The translations under genes and the position numbers were made by a program. A stretch of DNA of 64,000 bases from Algoriphagus sp. PAP.12 (GTDB lineage Bacteria > Bacteroidota > Bacteroidia > Cytophagales > Cyclobacteriaceae), in the NCBI RefSeq assembly GCF_026652115.1, contig NZ_JAPPSQ010000019.1:16829-80828 (forward strand), in the 5' to 3' direction. Of this stretch, positions 26,743 to 35,984 are shown in pieces; positions within the stretch are counted from its first letter, which is position 1, and every line of letters begins with the position of its first letter. Below the pieces are notes generated by a model that had not been told where the DNA came from, searched no databases, and saw only the letters and a program-made list of their open reading frames with translations.

Positions 26743-28131
26743 ATGAAAAAATTAAGCTATTTTCTTGCTGCACTGGTAGGACTGAGTATGCAATATGCTA
26801 TGGCTCAGACCCCTAAGGGCAGTGTTTTGATAAAAAATGCGACTGTGATTACGGTTACCAACGGAACTCATGAAAACACCGATGTTTTGGTTCAGGATGG
26901 TATCGTTAAGAAAATCGCACCGGATATAAAGGCTCCAAATGGAGTGGAAACTATCGATGCTAGTGGCAAATATCTAATGCCGGGCATCATCGATGCTCAC
27001 TCTCACATTGCATTGGATGTTGTCAATGAAGCGACTGCTCCTATTGTTGCTGAAGTGAGGATGAAAGATGTGGTTAATCCATACGAAATCGGAATCTACA
27101 GAGCATTGGCTGGTGGAGTGACCATGTCTCATGCAATGCACGGTTCTGCAAACGTGGTGGGTGGACAAAATGCGACACTGAAACACAGATGGGGATCTAC
27201 TGATCCTGCTGACATCATTATGCAAGATGCACCTCGTACCATCAAATTCGCTTTGGGTGAAAACCCTACTCGTGTTCATGGTCGTGGTCGCGGTATCCAG
27301 CCTAGAAGTAGAATGGGTGTTGAGGCTATTTTGAGAAATGGGTTCAATGAAGCTCTTCAATACAAAAAAGCTTGGGCTGATTTCAATGCTGCTAGCTCTC
27401 AAAAAGGAAGCACAGCTGTAGCTCCTCAATACAATGAAAGGCTACAGACTTTGGCGGATATTTTGGATGGAAAGATCATCATCCATTGTCACTCTTACAG
27501 GGCAGATGAAATTTACATGCTGATCAATGTTGCTAAAGATTTTGGAATCAAAAAATTGGTATTCCAACATACCAATGAAGGTTTCAAAGTAGCTCCAGAA
27601 ATCGCAGAATACACTATGGGTGCATCTGTTTTTGCTGACTGGTGGGCATACAAGTTTGAAGTATATTATTCAACAGCCTTCAACGCAGCAATTCTTCAGA
27701 AAAATGGTGTAATCACTTCCATCAATTCTGATGATGCAGAATTGATCAGACACTTGTATCATGAAGCCGCTAAGACTCAGAGATATGGTGGAATGACTGA
27801 TGATGAAGCTTTGGCTATGATCACTATCAATCCAGCTAAACAATTGGGGGTATCTGACAAAGTTGGATCTATTGAAGAAGGCAAACAGGCTGATTTGGTG
27901 ATTTTCGAAGGTCATCCTCTCTCCTCCTATGCTATCCCACAGATGACTTTTGTGGATGGAGTAAAGTACTTTGATATCAATTCCGACGAAGATGATCAAA
28001 GGCAATTGGTTTCTGCAACTGAAATGGTAGAGCCAATTTATTTACATGAAGAGACAGCTCATAAGTGTATGCAGGATACCGAATATTTGTTCGAAACTGC
28101 AGAGGCATTATTCTCTTTGAACCAACATTAA
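26743..28131 (+). CDS. exported amidohydrolase with intact metal site
   Basis: A 462-residue exported enzyme (signal peptide ending MAQ). Metal ligands are in place: D84-A85-H86-S87-H88, then H248/H250 in IIHCHSY, H276 in VFQHTNEG and D330 in SINSDDAE. The closest general type is imidazolonepropionase/prolidase-like amidohydrolases, which cut cyclic amides or peptides in the periplasm. It sits between two paralogues that lack the HxH motif. Confidence 0.88.
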   Translation: MKKLSYFLAALVGLSMQYAMAQTPKGSVLIKNATVITVTNGTHENTDVLVQDGIVKKIAPDIKAPNGVETIDASGKYLMPGIIDAHSHIALDVVNEATAPIVAEVRMKDVVNPYEIGIYRALAGGVTMSHAMHGSANVVGGQNATLKHRWGSTDPADIIMQDAPRTIKFALGENPTRVHGRGRGIQPRSRMGVEAILRNGFNEALQYKKAWADFNAASSQKGSTAVAPQYNERLQTLADILDGKIIIHCHSYRADEIYMLINVAKDFGIKKLVFQHTNEGFKVAPEIAEYTMGASVFADWWAYKFEVYYSTAFNAAILQKNGVITSINSDDAELIRHLYHEAAKTQRYGGMTDDEALAMITINPAKQLGVSDKVGSIEEGKQADLVIFEGHPLSSYAIPQMTFVDGVKYFDINSDEDDQRQLVSATEMVEPIYLHEETAHKCMQDTEYLFETAEALFSLNQH

Positions 28132-28152
28132 TAACCCCGAAAAAAAGAAGAC

Positions 28153-29454
28153 ATGAAAAGATTGAATAAAAGCTTTTTCGCCTTCCTACTGACTTTGCTA
28201 CCTATGTTTGCAATGGCTCAGATCGACGGGGAATTTGTTAAACCTCGTTCAGGAAAGTTTTTGTTGCAAAATGCAACAGTACATACGATCACCAAAGGAG
28301 TGTTGGAAAACACTTCTGTATTGATTGAAAATGGTAAAATCGCTCAGATCGGTTCTGGTATTTCTGCAGGAGATGCAGAAGTTTTTGATTGCACTGGACT
28401 AGTAATCTATCCAGGAATGATTGATGGAGGAACTACCCTGGGTCTGGTAGAAGTGAATTCTGTTCCAGAAACTGTTGATTCTCAGGAAATCGGAAACTTC
28501 ACTCCTAACATGCAGGCATTGACTGCGGTGAATCCTAATTCGGAAGCAGTGCCTGTAACAAGAGTATCTGGTGTGACAACAGTACTTACAGTTCCTCAGG
28601 GAGGACTTTTCCCCGGAACGGCCGCATTGATTAATTTGGTCGGTTATACTCCTGATCAAATGTATGCAGGTGCCAAAGCTGTGGTAATGAACTTTCCTAG
28701 CTCTGGAAGAAGAGGAAGATGGGATCGCCGTAGTGATGATGACATCAAAAAGGAAAGTGAAAAAGCTTTGAAAGAAGCGAATGAGCTTTGGGACAATGCA
28801 AAATCCTATTACGAACTAACTGAAAAAGGAGCAGAATTGGAGTACTATCCAGAAATGGCTCAATTGGCTAAAGTAATCTCAGGTGAACTTCCTTTGATGA
28901 TCGAAGTAAATACTGCTTCTGATATTCAAGGAGCTCTGAAATGGATTGAAGGTAAAAATGCCAAATTCATTTTGAGTGGAGTTTCTGAAGGCTGGAGAGT
29001 TGCTGATGAGATTGCCAAAGCAGGTGTACCAGTGATCACTGGACCTGTTCAGGCCCTTCCAACTCGTCAATCTGACCGCTATGATGCAGCCTATTCCAAT
29101 GCTGGTAAAATGTCCAAAGCTGGTGTGAAAGTAGCAATCCGTACAGATGACCAAGAAAACGTAAGAAACCTTCCTTTCCATGCTGCATTTGCTGCGGCTT
29201 ATGGAATGGGTAAAGAAGAAGCATGGAAAGCAGTAACTATCACTCCTGCTGAAATCTTTGGTTTAGCTGATCAATTGGGATCTGTTGAGCAAGGAAAAGT
29301 TGCCAATTTGATCGTAGCTACAAAAGATCCATTTGAAACTAGTTCTCAGGTAATGCATGTATTCATCAATGGATACAGAATACCTTTGAGTAACAGACAT
29401 ATCAGATTGTATCAGGAATTTTTGGAAAGATCTCCTGGATTAAACAAAAACTAA
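28153..29454 (+). CDS. exported amidohydrolase paralogue lacking metal ligands
   Basis: A 433-residue exported protein (signal peptide MKRLNKSFFAFLLTLLPMFAMAQ). The amidohydrolase fold is clear from the first strands (LLQNATVHTITKGVLENTSV) to the closing VEQGKVANLIVATKDP, yet the metal motif reads YPGMIDGGTTLGL, with G and T in place of the two histidines. It resembles the first gene of the trio more than the middle one, including the VPQGGLFPGTAALI region. Third gene of the set, followed by a terminator. Confidence 0.85.
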   Translation: MKRLNKSFFAFLLTLLPMFAMAQIDGEFVKPRSGKFLLQNATVHTITKGVLENTSVLIENGKIAQIGSGISAGDAEVFDCTGLVIYPGMIDGGTTLGLVEVNSVPETVDSQEIGNFTPNMQALTAVNPNSEAVPVTRVSGVTTVLTVPQGGLFPGTAALINLVGYTPDQMYAGAKAVVMNFPSSGRRGRWDRRSDDDIKKESEKALKEANELWDNAKSYYELTEKGAELEYYPEMAQLAKVISGELPLMIEVNTASDIQGALKWIEGKNAKFILSGVSEGWRVADEIAKAGVPVITGPVQALPTRQSDRYDAAYSNAGKMSKAGVKVAIRTDDQENVRNLPFHAAFAAAYGMGKEEAWKAVTITPAEIFGLADQLGSVEQGKVANLIVATKDPFETSSQVMHVFINGYRIPLSNRHIRLYQEFLERSPGLNKN

Positions 29455-29476
29455 TCTTTCCTAACCCAAATTAAAA

Positions 29477-29525
29477 TGACCACAAGTAAATCCTTCTCTC
29501 GGGAAGGGTTTCTTGTGGTTTTTGT
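29477..29525 (+). terminator. terminator of the amidohydrolase operon
   Basis: A long hairpin pairs accacaag...ccttc with gaagg...cttgtggt around tctcg, then a T-rich run, 23 bases after the last amidohydrolase stop. Confidence 0.8.
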
Positions 29526-29543
29526 CTTGATTATATTGAGAAC

Positions 29544-30713
29544 ATGAAACTCAGATTTAACTATTACCCTCTCCTATTACTACCTCTGATTTTTGGATGC
29601 TCAGAAAAATCTGAGGATCCACGGATTACTCAAAAAATCGAAGAATTAAGACTGGAAGTTGCTCCTGATAAAAGAGTAGCACTTTGGAATATTTCCTTCG
29701 AAAATGATTCATTAAAAGGTGAAACTGACCAGCCTCAAGCTTTAGAGACTTTAACTTCAAGTTTAAAAGCTGATGGAATTGACTATATCAATGCAGTCGA
29801 AGAATTACCTCAGGCCTCCTTAGGAGATCAAACCCGTGCTTTGGTAACCATTTCAGTAGCAAACATCAGAAGCAATCCAAGACATTCAGCAGAATTAGCT
29901 ACCCAAGCTCTTTTGGGCACCCCATTGAAAGTTTTGAAAAAAGAAGGCTCATGGTTCTTGGTACAAACACCAGATGGCTACCTTTCATGGGTAGATGCAG
30001 CTGGAATCCAGTTGATGACCGATGAGGAATTGGCTTCTTGGTTTACCAAACCAAAGGTAGTCTTCACTTCCCTTTCTGGCCATATTTGGGATAGCCCTAA
30101 AGAAGAAATGATGGTTTCTGACTTGGTAGCTGGAAATATCCTTGTAGCTGAAGAAAGCAATGGAAAATGGGTGAAAGTAAGTCTTCCAGATGGCAGAACA
30201 GGATGGGTTGAGGATGAAACCCTAATGCCTTGGGAACAATGGATAGCTACCAGAGAAACCAGTGCAGATAAATTAATCACCACCGCCAAATCCATGATGG
30301 GAATCCCCTATTTATGGGGAGGCACATCTATCAAAGGTGTGGACTGTAGCGGATTTACCAAAACCATCTATTATCTCAATGGAAAAGTAATTCCTCGGGA
30401 TGCCTCTCAGCAAATCAATGAAGGAGAACAAGTGGATGTAGATAAAAACTGGGACAACCTGGAAGTTGGAGATCTTCTTTTCTTTGGTGAAAAAGCCACG
30501 GATGAGAAAAAAGAGCGTGTAGTCCATGTTGGAATGTGGATCGGAAACAATGAATTTATCCACTCCAGAGGAAGAGTAAGAATATCAAGTTTTGACCCGG
30601 ATAGCCCTAATTTCGATGAGTATGAACTCAATCGATACCTAAGAACCAAACGAATCATCAACAAACAATCTGACGGAGTAATTTCCGTCTCCGAACTTTT
30701 AACAAATGAGTAA
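29544..30713 (+). CDS. NlpC/P60 (C40) lipoprotein endopeptidase with SH3 domains
   Basis: A 389-residue lipoprotein (YPLLLLPLIFGC, Cys19). Two bacterial SH3-like domains lie at about 100-155 and 170-235 (ISVANIRSNPRHSAEL, then GHIWDSPKEEMMV). The C40 domain follows, with catalytic C268 in VDCSGF, a histidine in VVHVGMW and a second in FIHSRGR. It cuts D-gamma-glutamyl bonds in peptidoglycan stem peptides or murein fragments. Its last eight bases overlap the start of the M28 peptidase gene, so they are translationally coupled. Confidence 0.9.
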   Translation: MKLRFNYYPLLLLPLIFGCSEKSEDPRITQKIEELRLEVAPDKRVALWNISFENDSLKGETDQPQALETLTSSLKADGIDYINAVEELPQASLGDQTRALVTISVANIRSNPRHSAELATQALLGTPLKVLKKEGSWFLVQTPDGYLSWVDAAGIQLMTDEELASWFTKPKVVFTSLSGHIWDSPKEEMMVSDLVAGNILVAEESNGKWVKVSLPDGRTGWVEDETLMPWEQWIATRETSADKLITTAKSMMGIPYLWGGTSIKGVDCSGFTKTIYYLNGKVIPRDASQQINEGEQVDVDKNWDNLEVGDLLFFGEKATDEKKERVVHVGMWIGNNEFIHSRGRVRISSFDPDSPNFDEYELNRYLRTKRIINKQSDGVISVSELLTNE

Positions 30714-32811
30714 ACTAAATTTCAATCCCAGGAAATCCCTTGTTTTAGGGACTTTGGCTTTGGCATTATCTGCCCAGGCTCAGGATGGTTTCTTCCAAAG
30801 CCATCTCGCAAAACAAAAGGCTATTGAGAAAGAATACCTTGATGCCGTAGACTTTGGAAGTTTCAAAGTTCATTTGAAAGAAATCACCAAAAACCCACAC
30901 ATTGCTGGTACTCCAGAAAACGAATTGGTACAGCAATACATGGCAAAAGTCATGTCCGATGCAGGAATGGATGTGAAATTGTATCCTTACGATGTGTTCC
31001 TTCCTAATCACCCAGGTGAGTCACATTTAGAGATCGTTTCTCCTGTTAAAATGACCCTTTCCCAACAAGAGGCGATTTTGGATGAAGATCCATTTACAGC
31101 TGATGATCGATTGTACCTTGGCTTTAATGCTTTCTCTGGTTCTGGAGATGTCACTGCAGAAGTGGTTTATGCGAACTATGGAACTCGTGAAGACTTTGCG
31201 AAGCTCAAAGAAATGGGCATTGACTTGACAGGAAAAGTAGTTATTGCCAGATATGGAGGAAATTTCAGAGGCTACAAAGCAAAATATGCAGAACAAGCAG
31301 GAGCGATTGGCTTGGTAGTTTATACAGATCCTAAAGACAATGGATTCACAAAAGGAGATGTTTATCCTGATGGACCATACTACAATGAAACCACCATCCA
31401 AAGAGGCTCTATGTTGACCTTGGATTGGACTGGTGACCCATTGACTCCAAATGAACCTGCTTTGCCACTAGATGGGGATAAAAAGGTAAAAAGACTAGAT
31501 CCAAAAGATGTAGCTCTACACAAAATTCCAGTGACTCCTGTTGGATATGGAGCTGCAAAAGAAATCCTTTCTAGAATGACTGGACAGGCTGTTCCTGAAG
31601 CTTGGCAAGGAGGCCTTCCTTTCGATTACAAAATCGAAGGAGGAGCGGATTTGAAAGTTCGTGTAATGGTGGAGCAGCCGGTTGACTTCATCCGTGCAAA
31701 CAATGTGGTGGGTACTTTTAAAGGCTCGAAATACCCTGATGAGTGGATCATTTTGGGAGCTCACTTTGATGCCTGGAGCTTTGGTGCAACTGATCCTAAC
31801 TCAGGAACTGCCATGCTTTTAACATTGGCTGAAGCAATAGGAGAATTGGTGAAAGACGGAAAAGGACCAGAAAGATCCATTATGATTGGACATTGGGATG
31901 CTGAAGAGCAAGGTGTAATTGGTTCTACTGAATGGGTAGAAGAAATGAGAGATCAATTGAAAGCCAATGCCATAGCTTATATGAACTTTGACGGTGGTGT
32001 GAATGGTAGAAACTTTGGTGCTTCTGCTGCTCCTTCCTTGAAAAAAATCATCATGGATGCTGCTAAGGATGTTTCCTATCCTGATTCTGCTAAATCTGTT
32101 TATCAAGTTTGGGCAGGTAAAAATGCTGAGCCAAGAATGGGAAATCTAGGTGGTGGATCTGATCACATTGCATTCTATATGCATGTAGGTGTACCAAGTT
32201 TAGGTGGTGGAACAGGCGGTTTGACGCCGTATCATTCCAACTATGACAACTTCCATTATTACAGCAAATTCGTTGACCCAAGCTTCAAAATGGGCGGAAT
32301 GGTTGCTCAGGTATTTGGTTTGGTAGCTTTGCGAATGGCCAATGGTGACGTGATTCCATACGATGTTCCTCGCTATGCTCAAGATTTGAAAGGTCACTTT
32401 GAAAACGCTGTGAAGAATGTAAAAACAATTGCTCCAGGTTTCACGGAGTTTGATCAATCAAATGCCGCTTTGGCTCAACTAGAAGCAAGCTCTACAGCTT
32501 ACCAAACAGCTTTGGATGCGGCATTGAAGAGTGGTTCCATCTCTGATAAAACCTTGAAGAAGATCAATGAAGAATTGATTGGATTGGAAAAAAGCTGGAT
32601 CGATCCGAAGGGAATGTATTATGGAGAATGGTACAAATCACTTTACGTTTGTAATGATCCATTCTCAGGATATGCATCTTGGATCCTTCCTGGTATCCAA
32701 TATGAAGTGGCAATCAATCGAACAGAAAAACTAGAAGAATGGGATGGCAGATATGCTAAAGCTATTTCTTCTTTAGCAAAGAAAATCGAACAAATCACAA
32801 AGCAACTTTAA
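30706..32811 (+). CDS. exported M28 peptidase, glutamate carboxypeptidase II-like
   Basis: A 701-residue exported dizinc peptidase (signal peptide through AQAQ). Architecture as in human PSMA/GCPII: N-terminal part, a PA insert at about 120-220, the M28 core, and a TFR-like helical dimerisation domain from about 570. The ligands and base match the family in order: H353 and D355, D363, E400-E401, D429 and H510. It removes C-terminal acidic or other residues from peptides. The coupling to an NlpC/P60 enzyme suggests joint breakdown of murein or exported peptides, which is inference. Confidence 0.9.
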   Translation: MSKLNFNPRKSLVLGTLALALSAQAQDGFFQSHLAKQKAIEKEYLDAVDFGSFKVHLKEITKNPHIAGTPENELVQQYMAKVMSDAGMDVKLYPYDVFLPNHPGESHLEIVSPVKMTLSQQEAILDEDPFTADDRLYLGFNAFSGSGDVTAEVVYANYGTREDFAKLKEMGIDLTGKVVIARYGGNFRGYKAKYAEQAGAIGLVVYTDPKDNGFTKGDVYPDGPYYNETTIQRGSMLTLDWTGDPLTPNEPALPLDGDKKVKRLDPKDVALHKIPVTPVGYGAAKEILSRMTGQAVPEAWQGGLPFDYKIEGGADLKVRVMVEQPVDFIRANNVVGTFKGSKYPDEWIILGAHFDAWSFGATDPNSGTAMLLTLAEAIGELVKDGKGPERSIMIGHWDAEEQGVIGSTEWVEEMRDQLKANAIAYMNFDGGVNGRNFGASAAPSLKKIIMDAAKDVSYPDSAKSVYQVWAGKNAEPRMGNLGGGSDHIAFYMHVGVPSLGGGTGGLTPYHSNYDNFHYYSKFVDPSFKMGGMVAQVFGLVALRMANGDVIPYDVPRYAQDLKGHFENAVKNVKTIAPGFTEFDQSNAALAQLEASSTAYQTALDAALKSGSISDKTLKKINEELIGLEKSWIDPKGMYYGEWYKSLYVCNDPFSGYASWILPGIQYEVAINRTEKLEEWDGRYAKAISSLAKKIEQITKQL

Positions 32812-32825
32812 AAAAATTCTTTTAG

Positions 32826-32854
32826 TGTCAGGCTGAGCGAAGTCGAAGCCTGAT
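32826..32854. repeat. palindromic intergenic repeat unit
   Basis: The segment tcaggct-gagcgaagtcga-agcctga is a seven-base-pair stem with a 12-base loop. The gagcgaagtcgaag core is a repeated intergenic motif that I recall from many Bacteroidota genomes; only one copy was seen in this window. Confidence 0.55.
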
Positions 32855-32868
32855 TCTTCAGAGAACAA

Positions 32869-32908
32869 AAAAAGCCCAGTTGAATTATTCAAATGGGCAT
32901 TTTTTTTG
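32869..32908 (+). terminator. terminator of the M28 operon
   Basis: Stem gccca-g-ttgaa / ttcaa-a-tgggc with a tight loop and a T tract of eight, between A and T runs, so usable in both directions. Confidence 0.75.
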
Positions 32909-32962
32909 TATTAGCAGGTGAGATCTATGAGTGTCTTCACTCCCAGATTTATGTAAGGAATG

Positions 32963-32984
32963 TTTTGTTCGTGAAGACACGAAC
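32963..32984. repeat. perfect inverted repeat
   Basis: ttgttcgtg-aaga-cacgaacaa forms a nine-base-pair stem with a four-base loop and no T tract, so it is not an ordinary terminator. An upstream gtgtcttcac at about 32932 is complementary to its gtgaagacac, allowing an alternative pairing. Confidence 0.6.
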
Positions 32985-33002
32985 AAAGGCTAGAAGAAAT
33001 TG

Positions 33003-33043
33003 AAAAAGAGGTCCAATTCAATGCAGAATTGGACCTCTTTTAT
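33003..33043 (-). terminator. terminator of the subtilase gene
   Basis: A strong stem, aaagaggtccaatt / aattggacctcttt, with a short loop lies 17 bases past the stop at 33061; A and T flanks let it work on either strand. Confidence 0.85.
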
Positions 33044-33060
33044 TTATTAGGAGAAATTTC

Positions 33061-34620
33061 TCAATTCACAGCTGCAGCTGCATTTAGATTTCCATAGCCA
33101 TATTCAGAACTTTTAGAAGGATATAAATCTGAGGTTTCTTTCATCTTTTGCAAAACCTGATCCCTGCTCCAACCGGGATTTTTAGACCAAACCAAAGCAG
33201 CAATCCCGGAGGCTGTAGAAGTAGCTACCGAAGAACCTCCCACGGTTGATGGAGTATTGCTATACAAGGCCGTTGTCAAAGGTTTGGTATTTGTACCAGA
33301 CCGTTCCATCACCACAGTAAACTCAACTTTGGAACCAGAATGACAAGTATCACATCTCTGATATCCAGTTCCTTCTTTCACCCCTGTTACAGCGACTGTT
33401 TCAGCCATTGTTGCAGGAAAAATCACTCCAAACCAATTGGTAAAGGAAGTGGATGTACCTGCTGCTGCAAAAATCAATTTTCCACGGTTATAAGCATAGC
33501 GTACTGCATCAGCAACTTTGGAGTTGGAAAACACATCTCCAATAGACATGGAAATAATTTTAACATCTGATCTCTTTCCTAATAATACCAATGCCTCAGA
33601 AACACCATCTTTTTCATTCCCACTATTCACGATCACATCGCTTGTGCCACGTACTGAAACCAAATTAGAGTTGTATGCCACCCCTACAGCATTGCCCACG
33701 GCATTTCGTGGAGAGGCAATTACACCTGCCATAGCTGTTCCATGACCGCATTGATCATTGGGACCATCATATTTCTTCCACCACCAATAACCAGTTTGAT
33801 AAGTGCCATATTTTTGAACAGTTCTTCCTGAAGAATAACCTGAATTAAATGAAGCATTCAATAATGGCTGATCTGGTGACAGACCTGTATCAATCAAGCC
33901 TACAGTGATTCCTTGTCCAGTACTTTGGGACCAAGCATTTTGGATTCCCATATCCTCATAGTTCCAAGATGACTTAGCGGAAGGATTAATCACAACATAA
34001 TCAGAAGAGGAAACATTTTCCGGGGCATTTTCACAACCAGAATCACTGAGATACCGAGCATCAGGATCCGCTGTATCCAATAAGGCATAATTAAATTCAT
34101 AAGCTCTAGGCTCAAGATATCTCACCTCTCCCATCTGACGGAGATTGGCCAATACTTCTATATCTGTGATTTTGACTTCAATGAATGGCAAATCTTCATG
34201 TACCACAGCTGCTTCTCCTGCTATCCTAAATCTAGGACTCTGATTTTGCGTTTGGATTTGCTCCACCATCTCCAAAACTTTGCTAGCAGCATTTTGCCAA
34301 CGTGGATCAGAAACTTCCTCTAATCCAATCCTTGAACTTGCGGAGGTTTCATCCGAAGGTTGATACCCGATTGTCAAAGTTGAGTCAGAATGCATCAGAG
34401 CTGACCAAACCAAGCGGTCAGATTGATCTGCCCAGATAAAATCTCCTGTTTCATTAAGAGACTTCAAAATCAATTGGTTGATTTCATCCTGGGGAATGAT
34501 GGAATCTTGAGTCTTCATCTGATCCTGATCAGATACCATTGGCTGCTCGTCTTCTTTACAAGCTTGAAATATCAACGCTAGAAAAAATAGCATTGAAAGA
34601 ACTTTAAAAGTAATCTTCAT
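33061..34620 (-). CDS. subtilisin-family (S8) serine protease lipoprotein
   Basis: A 519-residue lipoprotein (MLFFLALIFQAC). Residues up to about 175 form a propeptide-like region. The S8 domain has the catalytic triad: D244 in GLIDTGLSP, H293 in CGHGTAMAG and S464 in GGSSVATSTASG. The final conserved SxA loop differs slightly from the common GTSMA. It is surface or periplasm anchored and would digest proteins. Monocistronic, bounded by a strong terminator. No type IX secretion signal was seen at the C-terminus (ends in GYGNLNAAAAVN). Confidence 0.92.
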   Translation of the reverse strand: MKITFKVLSMLFFLALIFQACKEDEQPMVSDQDQMKTQDSIIPQDEINQLILKSLNETGDFIWADQSDRLVWSALMHSDSTLTIGYQPSDETSASSRIGLEEVSDPRWQNAASKVLEMVEQIQTQNQSPRFRIAGEAAVVHEDLPFIEVKITDIEVLANLRQMGEVRYLEPRAYEFNYALLDTADPDARYLSDSGCENAPENVSSSDYVVINPSAKSSWNYEDMGIQNAWSQSTGQGITVGLIDTGLSPDQPLLNASFNSGYSSGRTVQKYGTYQTGYWWWKKYDGPNDQCGHGTAMAGVIASPRNAVGNAVGVAYNSNLVSVRGTSDVIVNSGNEKDGVSEALVLLGKRSDVKIISMSIGDVFSNSKVADAVRYAYNRGKLIFAAAGTSTSFTNWFGVIFPATMAETVAVTGVKEGTGYQRCDTCHSGSKVEFTVVMERSGTNTKPLTTALYSNTPSTVGGSSVATSTASGIAALVWSKNPGWSRDQVLQKMKETSDLYPSKSSEYGYGNLNAAAAVN

Positions 34621-34884
34621 CGTAAAAATGGGTTTAGGTTAATGATAATGAGGAATTTACGTGATTTCCTTAAAAAATACAATTAATTAAAAATTCAGGA
34701 GGACAGTGCCTGATTAAATAAGTTGGATATACACTTCGTCGAAATAAAAAAGAGAAATTTGCTTCGCTAAATAAATGGATTTAAAAGGTGATGAGAATTA
34801 GAAAATTTCAGGAACGAAGGGGGGAGTGTTTCTACTATATTTCCCGTATTCCTATTGTAATTCAATCGTATTTCAAACCTATAA

Positions 34885-35796
34885 TCAAAACACTGCCTTC
34901 TCCAATTGCTCCTGCAAATAGGCTTTGATCTCCTCTCCTTCTTCCACTTTGATTTCGCCTGGTAGTCCCATGATAAACCTTCCTATCCCTGGGAGATGTG
35001 GTACCTCTCCTTCAAAAAAGTATTGATTTCTATTTTTAATGAAAAGGAAAGGCTTCGCATTAGGATGCTCCTCCAACATCAATTGATAAGCCTTCTTACT
35101 CAATTTCAATTTTATCTTGAAACGATTCTTACCAGTAAATCCAAAAAGTGATTCTTGTGGCAATTCATGTTTGCTAGCATATTTCCAGGAATCAGAAGTA
35201 ATCAAAACCTCACCAATTCGTTCGATTTTAAAAATCTTCATGGATTTGCTTTCCACTTCAAAAGCATGGATAGACTCGTAATTACTTGAAAAAGCCACGG
35301 GCTCAACCAAGCGATCGCTAGTCGTATCACTACTCAAAGAATAATAGTCTCTGAGCAAAATTTGCTTCCGGTCTTGGATAGCCTTTCCAATCTCATCCAC
35401 CAATCTTCCTAAATTAGCTTTAAACAACTCAGCAGTTCCCTGCTTCAATTCGGATCGAAGCTGAAGCTTTTGCAATACTGAGTCCTTCAACAAGTTCTTT
35501 TTCCCTTGAGATTCAATCATTGACTGAAGCCACTGACTTTCCTCTGCAGAAAAAGTACTGTAATTCATCGTTGGATCTTGACCAGCAGGTTCTTTCAGCT
35601 TGTACTTGCTAAACTCTTTGATGACCTCAAATCCCAATGCTTCCAGCAATTTGAAATAGCGGTAGATCGTGCGTTCATCTGTTTCTAATAGCTCGGCCAG
35701 TCGGTGCACAGGCTTCCCGATATTTCCCTGAAGAAGGTTAATCAATTTAAATACGCGAAGGATTTTTTGCTGTTCTACTTTACCTGCCTGAGCCAT
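34885..35796 (-). CDS. HTH-WYL transcriptional regulator
   Basis: A 303-residue DNA-binding protein: N-terminal winged helix (VHRLAELLETDERTIYRYFKLLEALGF is the recognition part, residues about 30-56), a central helical region and a WYL-type ligand-binding domain from about residue 145 (LLRDYYSL and the EPVAFSSNYESIHAFEV region), plus a C-terminal helper domain. Such YafY-like regulators sense nucleic acid or nucleotide ligands. Its target is not evident; the Omp85-like gene is divergent. Confidence 0.82.
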   Translation of the reverse strand: MAQAGKVEQQKILRVFKLINLLQGNIGKPVHRLAELLETDERTIYRYFKLLEALGFEVIKEFSKYKLKEPAGQDPTMNYSTFSAEESQWLQSMIESQGKKNLLKDSVLQKLQLRSELKQGTAELFKANLGRLVDEIGKAIQDRKQILLRDYYSLSSDTTSDRLVEPVAFSSNYESIHAFEVESKSMKIFKIERIGEVLITSDSWKYASKHELPQESLFGFTGKNRFKIKLKLSKKAYQLMLEEHPNAKPFLFIKNRNQYFFEGEVPHLPGIGRFIMGLPGEIKVEEGEEIKAYLQEQLEKAVF

Positions 35797-35984
35797 GATT
35801 TCAAAATTTATAACAGTTCAAAAATAGAGACAATCCCTTACAAAACGTACTCTTATGACACTATTTGTCACAGGAATAAAATCAGGTTTGGCTTAAATTT
35901 ATCTAAAACATAAATTGATTAATGAATTATATAGTAGATTTATTTATTCTAATTACTAAACCTCAGTTTTTAAAACTAAAGATT

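Noticed and set aside
26974..27429. 151-residue antisense frame in the amidohydrolase gene
   Set aside because: A shadow of the well-supported plus-strand gene; composition shows no independent coding character.
33061..34620. Type IX secretion C-terminal domain on the subtilase
   Set aside because: The protein has a lipobox and ends shortly after the catalytic domain, without the beta-rich sorting domain.
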